Positions 5,448-5,462 of a DNA stretch of 5,462 nucleotides are shown in pieces. The notes beneath the pieces were generated by a model. The model was not told the origin of the DNA. It worked only from the letters and a program-made list of their open reading frames with translations, and did not search any database. Each line of letters opens with the position of its first letter. Position 1 is the first letter of the stretch. The position numbers and the translations under genes are program-made. The stretch spans positions 1 to 5,462 of the forward strand of contig URQQ01000130.1 of assembly GCA_900549995.1 (NCBI GenBank), given 5' to 3'. This stretch comes from an uncultured Lachnospiraceae bacterium (GTDB lineage Bacteria; Bacillota; Clostridia; Lachnospirales; Lachnospiraceae).

Positions 5448-5462
5448 AAAGTGCCCATATAT

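Larger units (their letters stand above)
5204..5462 (-). promoter_or_regulatory. Upstream control region of the oxidoreductase/sugar operon
   Basis: These 259 bases hold no supported gene. They contain two candidate promoters (5419-5447 and 5288-5316), repeated ATTGTCC-like motifs, the perfect palindrome ACAATTGT at 5334-5341, and CGTAA-ATGC-TTACG (5-base arms) around 5272-5285. The last 60 bases before the gene are very AT-rich. Sugar operons of this type are normally controlled by a LacI, AraC or similar regulator; no regulator gene is in the window and I see no convincing cre (CcpA) site. Confidence 0.5.

Overview
The window looks like chromosomal DNA of an anaerobic Bacillota (Firmicutes), most likely a Lachnospiraceae-type gut clostridium. 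Codon use is moderately AT-rich, ribosome binding sites are of the GGAGG type, and the partial gene at the left edge is a close match to the clostridial (Clostridium symbiosum type) pyruvate, phosphate dikinase N-terminus. The substrate-binding protein and permeases are typical carbohydrate ABC components of this group. The assignment is from remembered family sequences, not a search.

Everything recognisable is coded on the minus strand, so transcription runs from high to low coordinates. From right to left: a 259-base upstream region with two candidate sigma-A promoters and repeated ATTGTCC motifs (5204-5462); a Gfo/Idh/MocA oxidoreductase (3893-5203); a 72-base gap with a hairpin; a family 1 sugar-binding lipoprotein gene broken by an in-frame TGA (2522-3820); and two inner-membrane sugar permeases (1584-2510 and 740-1567). 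The permeases follow each other and the binding-protein gene with gaps of 11 and 16 bases. A strong GC-rich intrinsic terminator (661-710) closes this operon. Next comes a good sigma-A promoter (622-650) and a leader of about 290 bases with three hairpins. This leads into ppdK (1-325, cut by the window edge).

The operon reads as uptake and oxidation of a carbohydrate or polyol. The lipoprotein would capture the ligand, the two permeases would form the membrane channel, and the NAD(P)-dependent oxidoreductase would act on the imported sugar or a derivative. No ATPase is encoded here, which fits systems that borrow a shared MsmK/MalK-type ATPase from elsewhere. ppdK belongs to central metabolism (PEP/pyruvate interconversion) and appears to be an independent unit.

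The most notable points are the TGA in the binding protein, which looks like a short in-frame deletion and should disable the transporter; the long hairpin predicted at the very 5' end of the ppdK mRNA, followed by terminator-like hairpins; and a cysteine cluster in the oxidoreductase. I see no CRISPR, tRNA, rRNA, insertion sequence or phage feature, and nothing that I can defend as a wholly new biological system.
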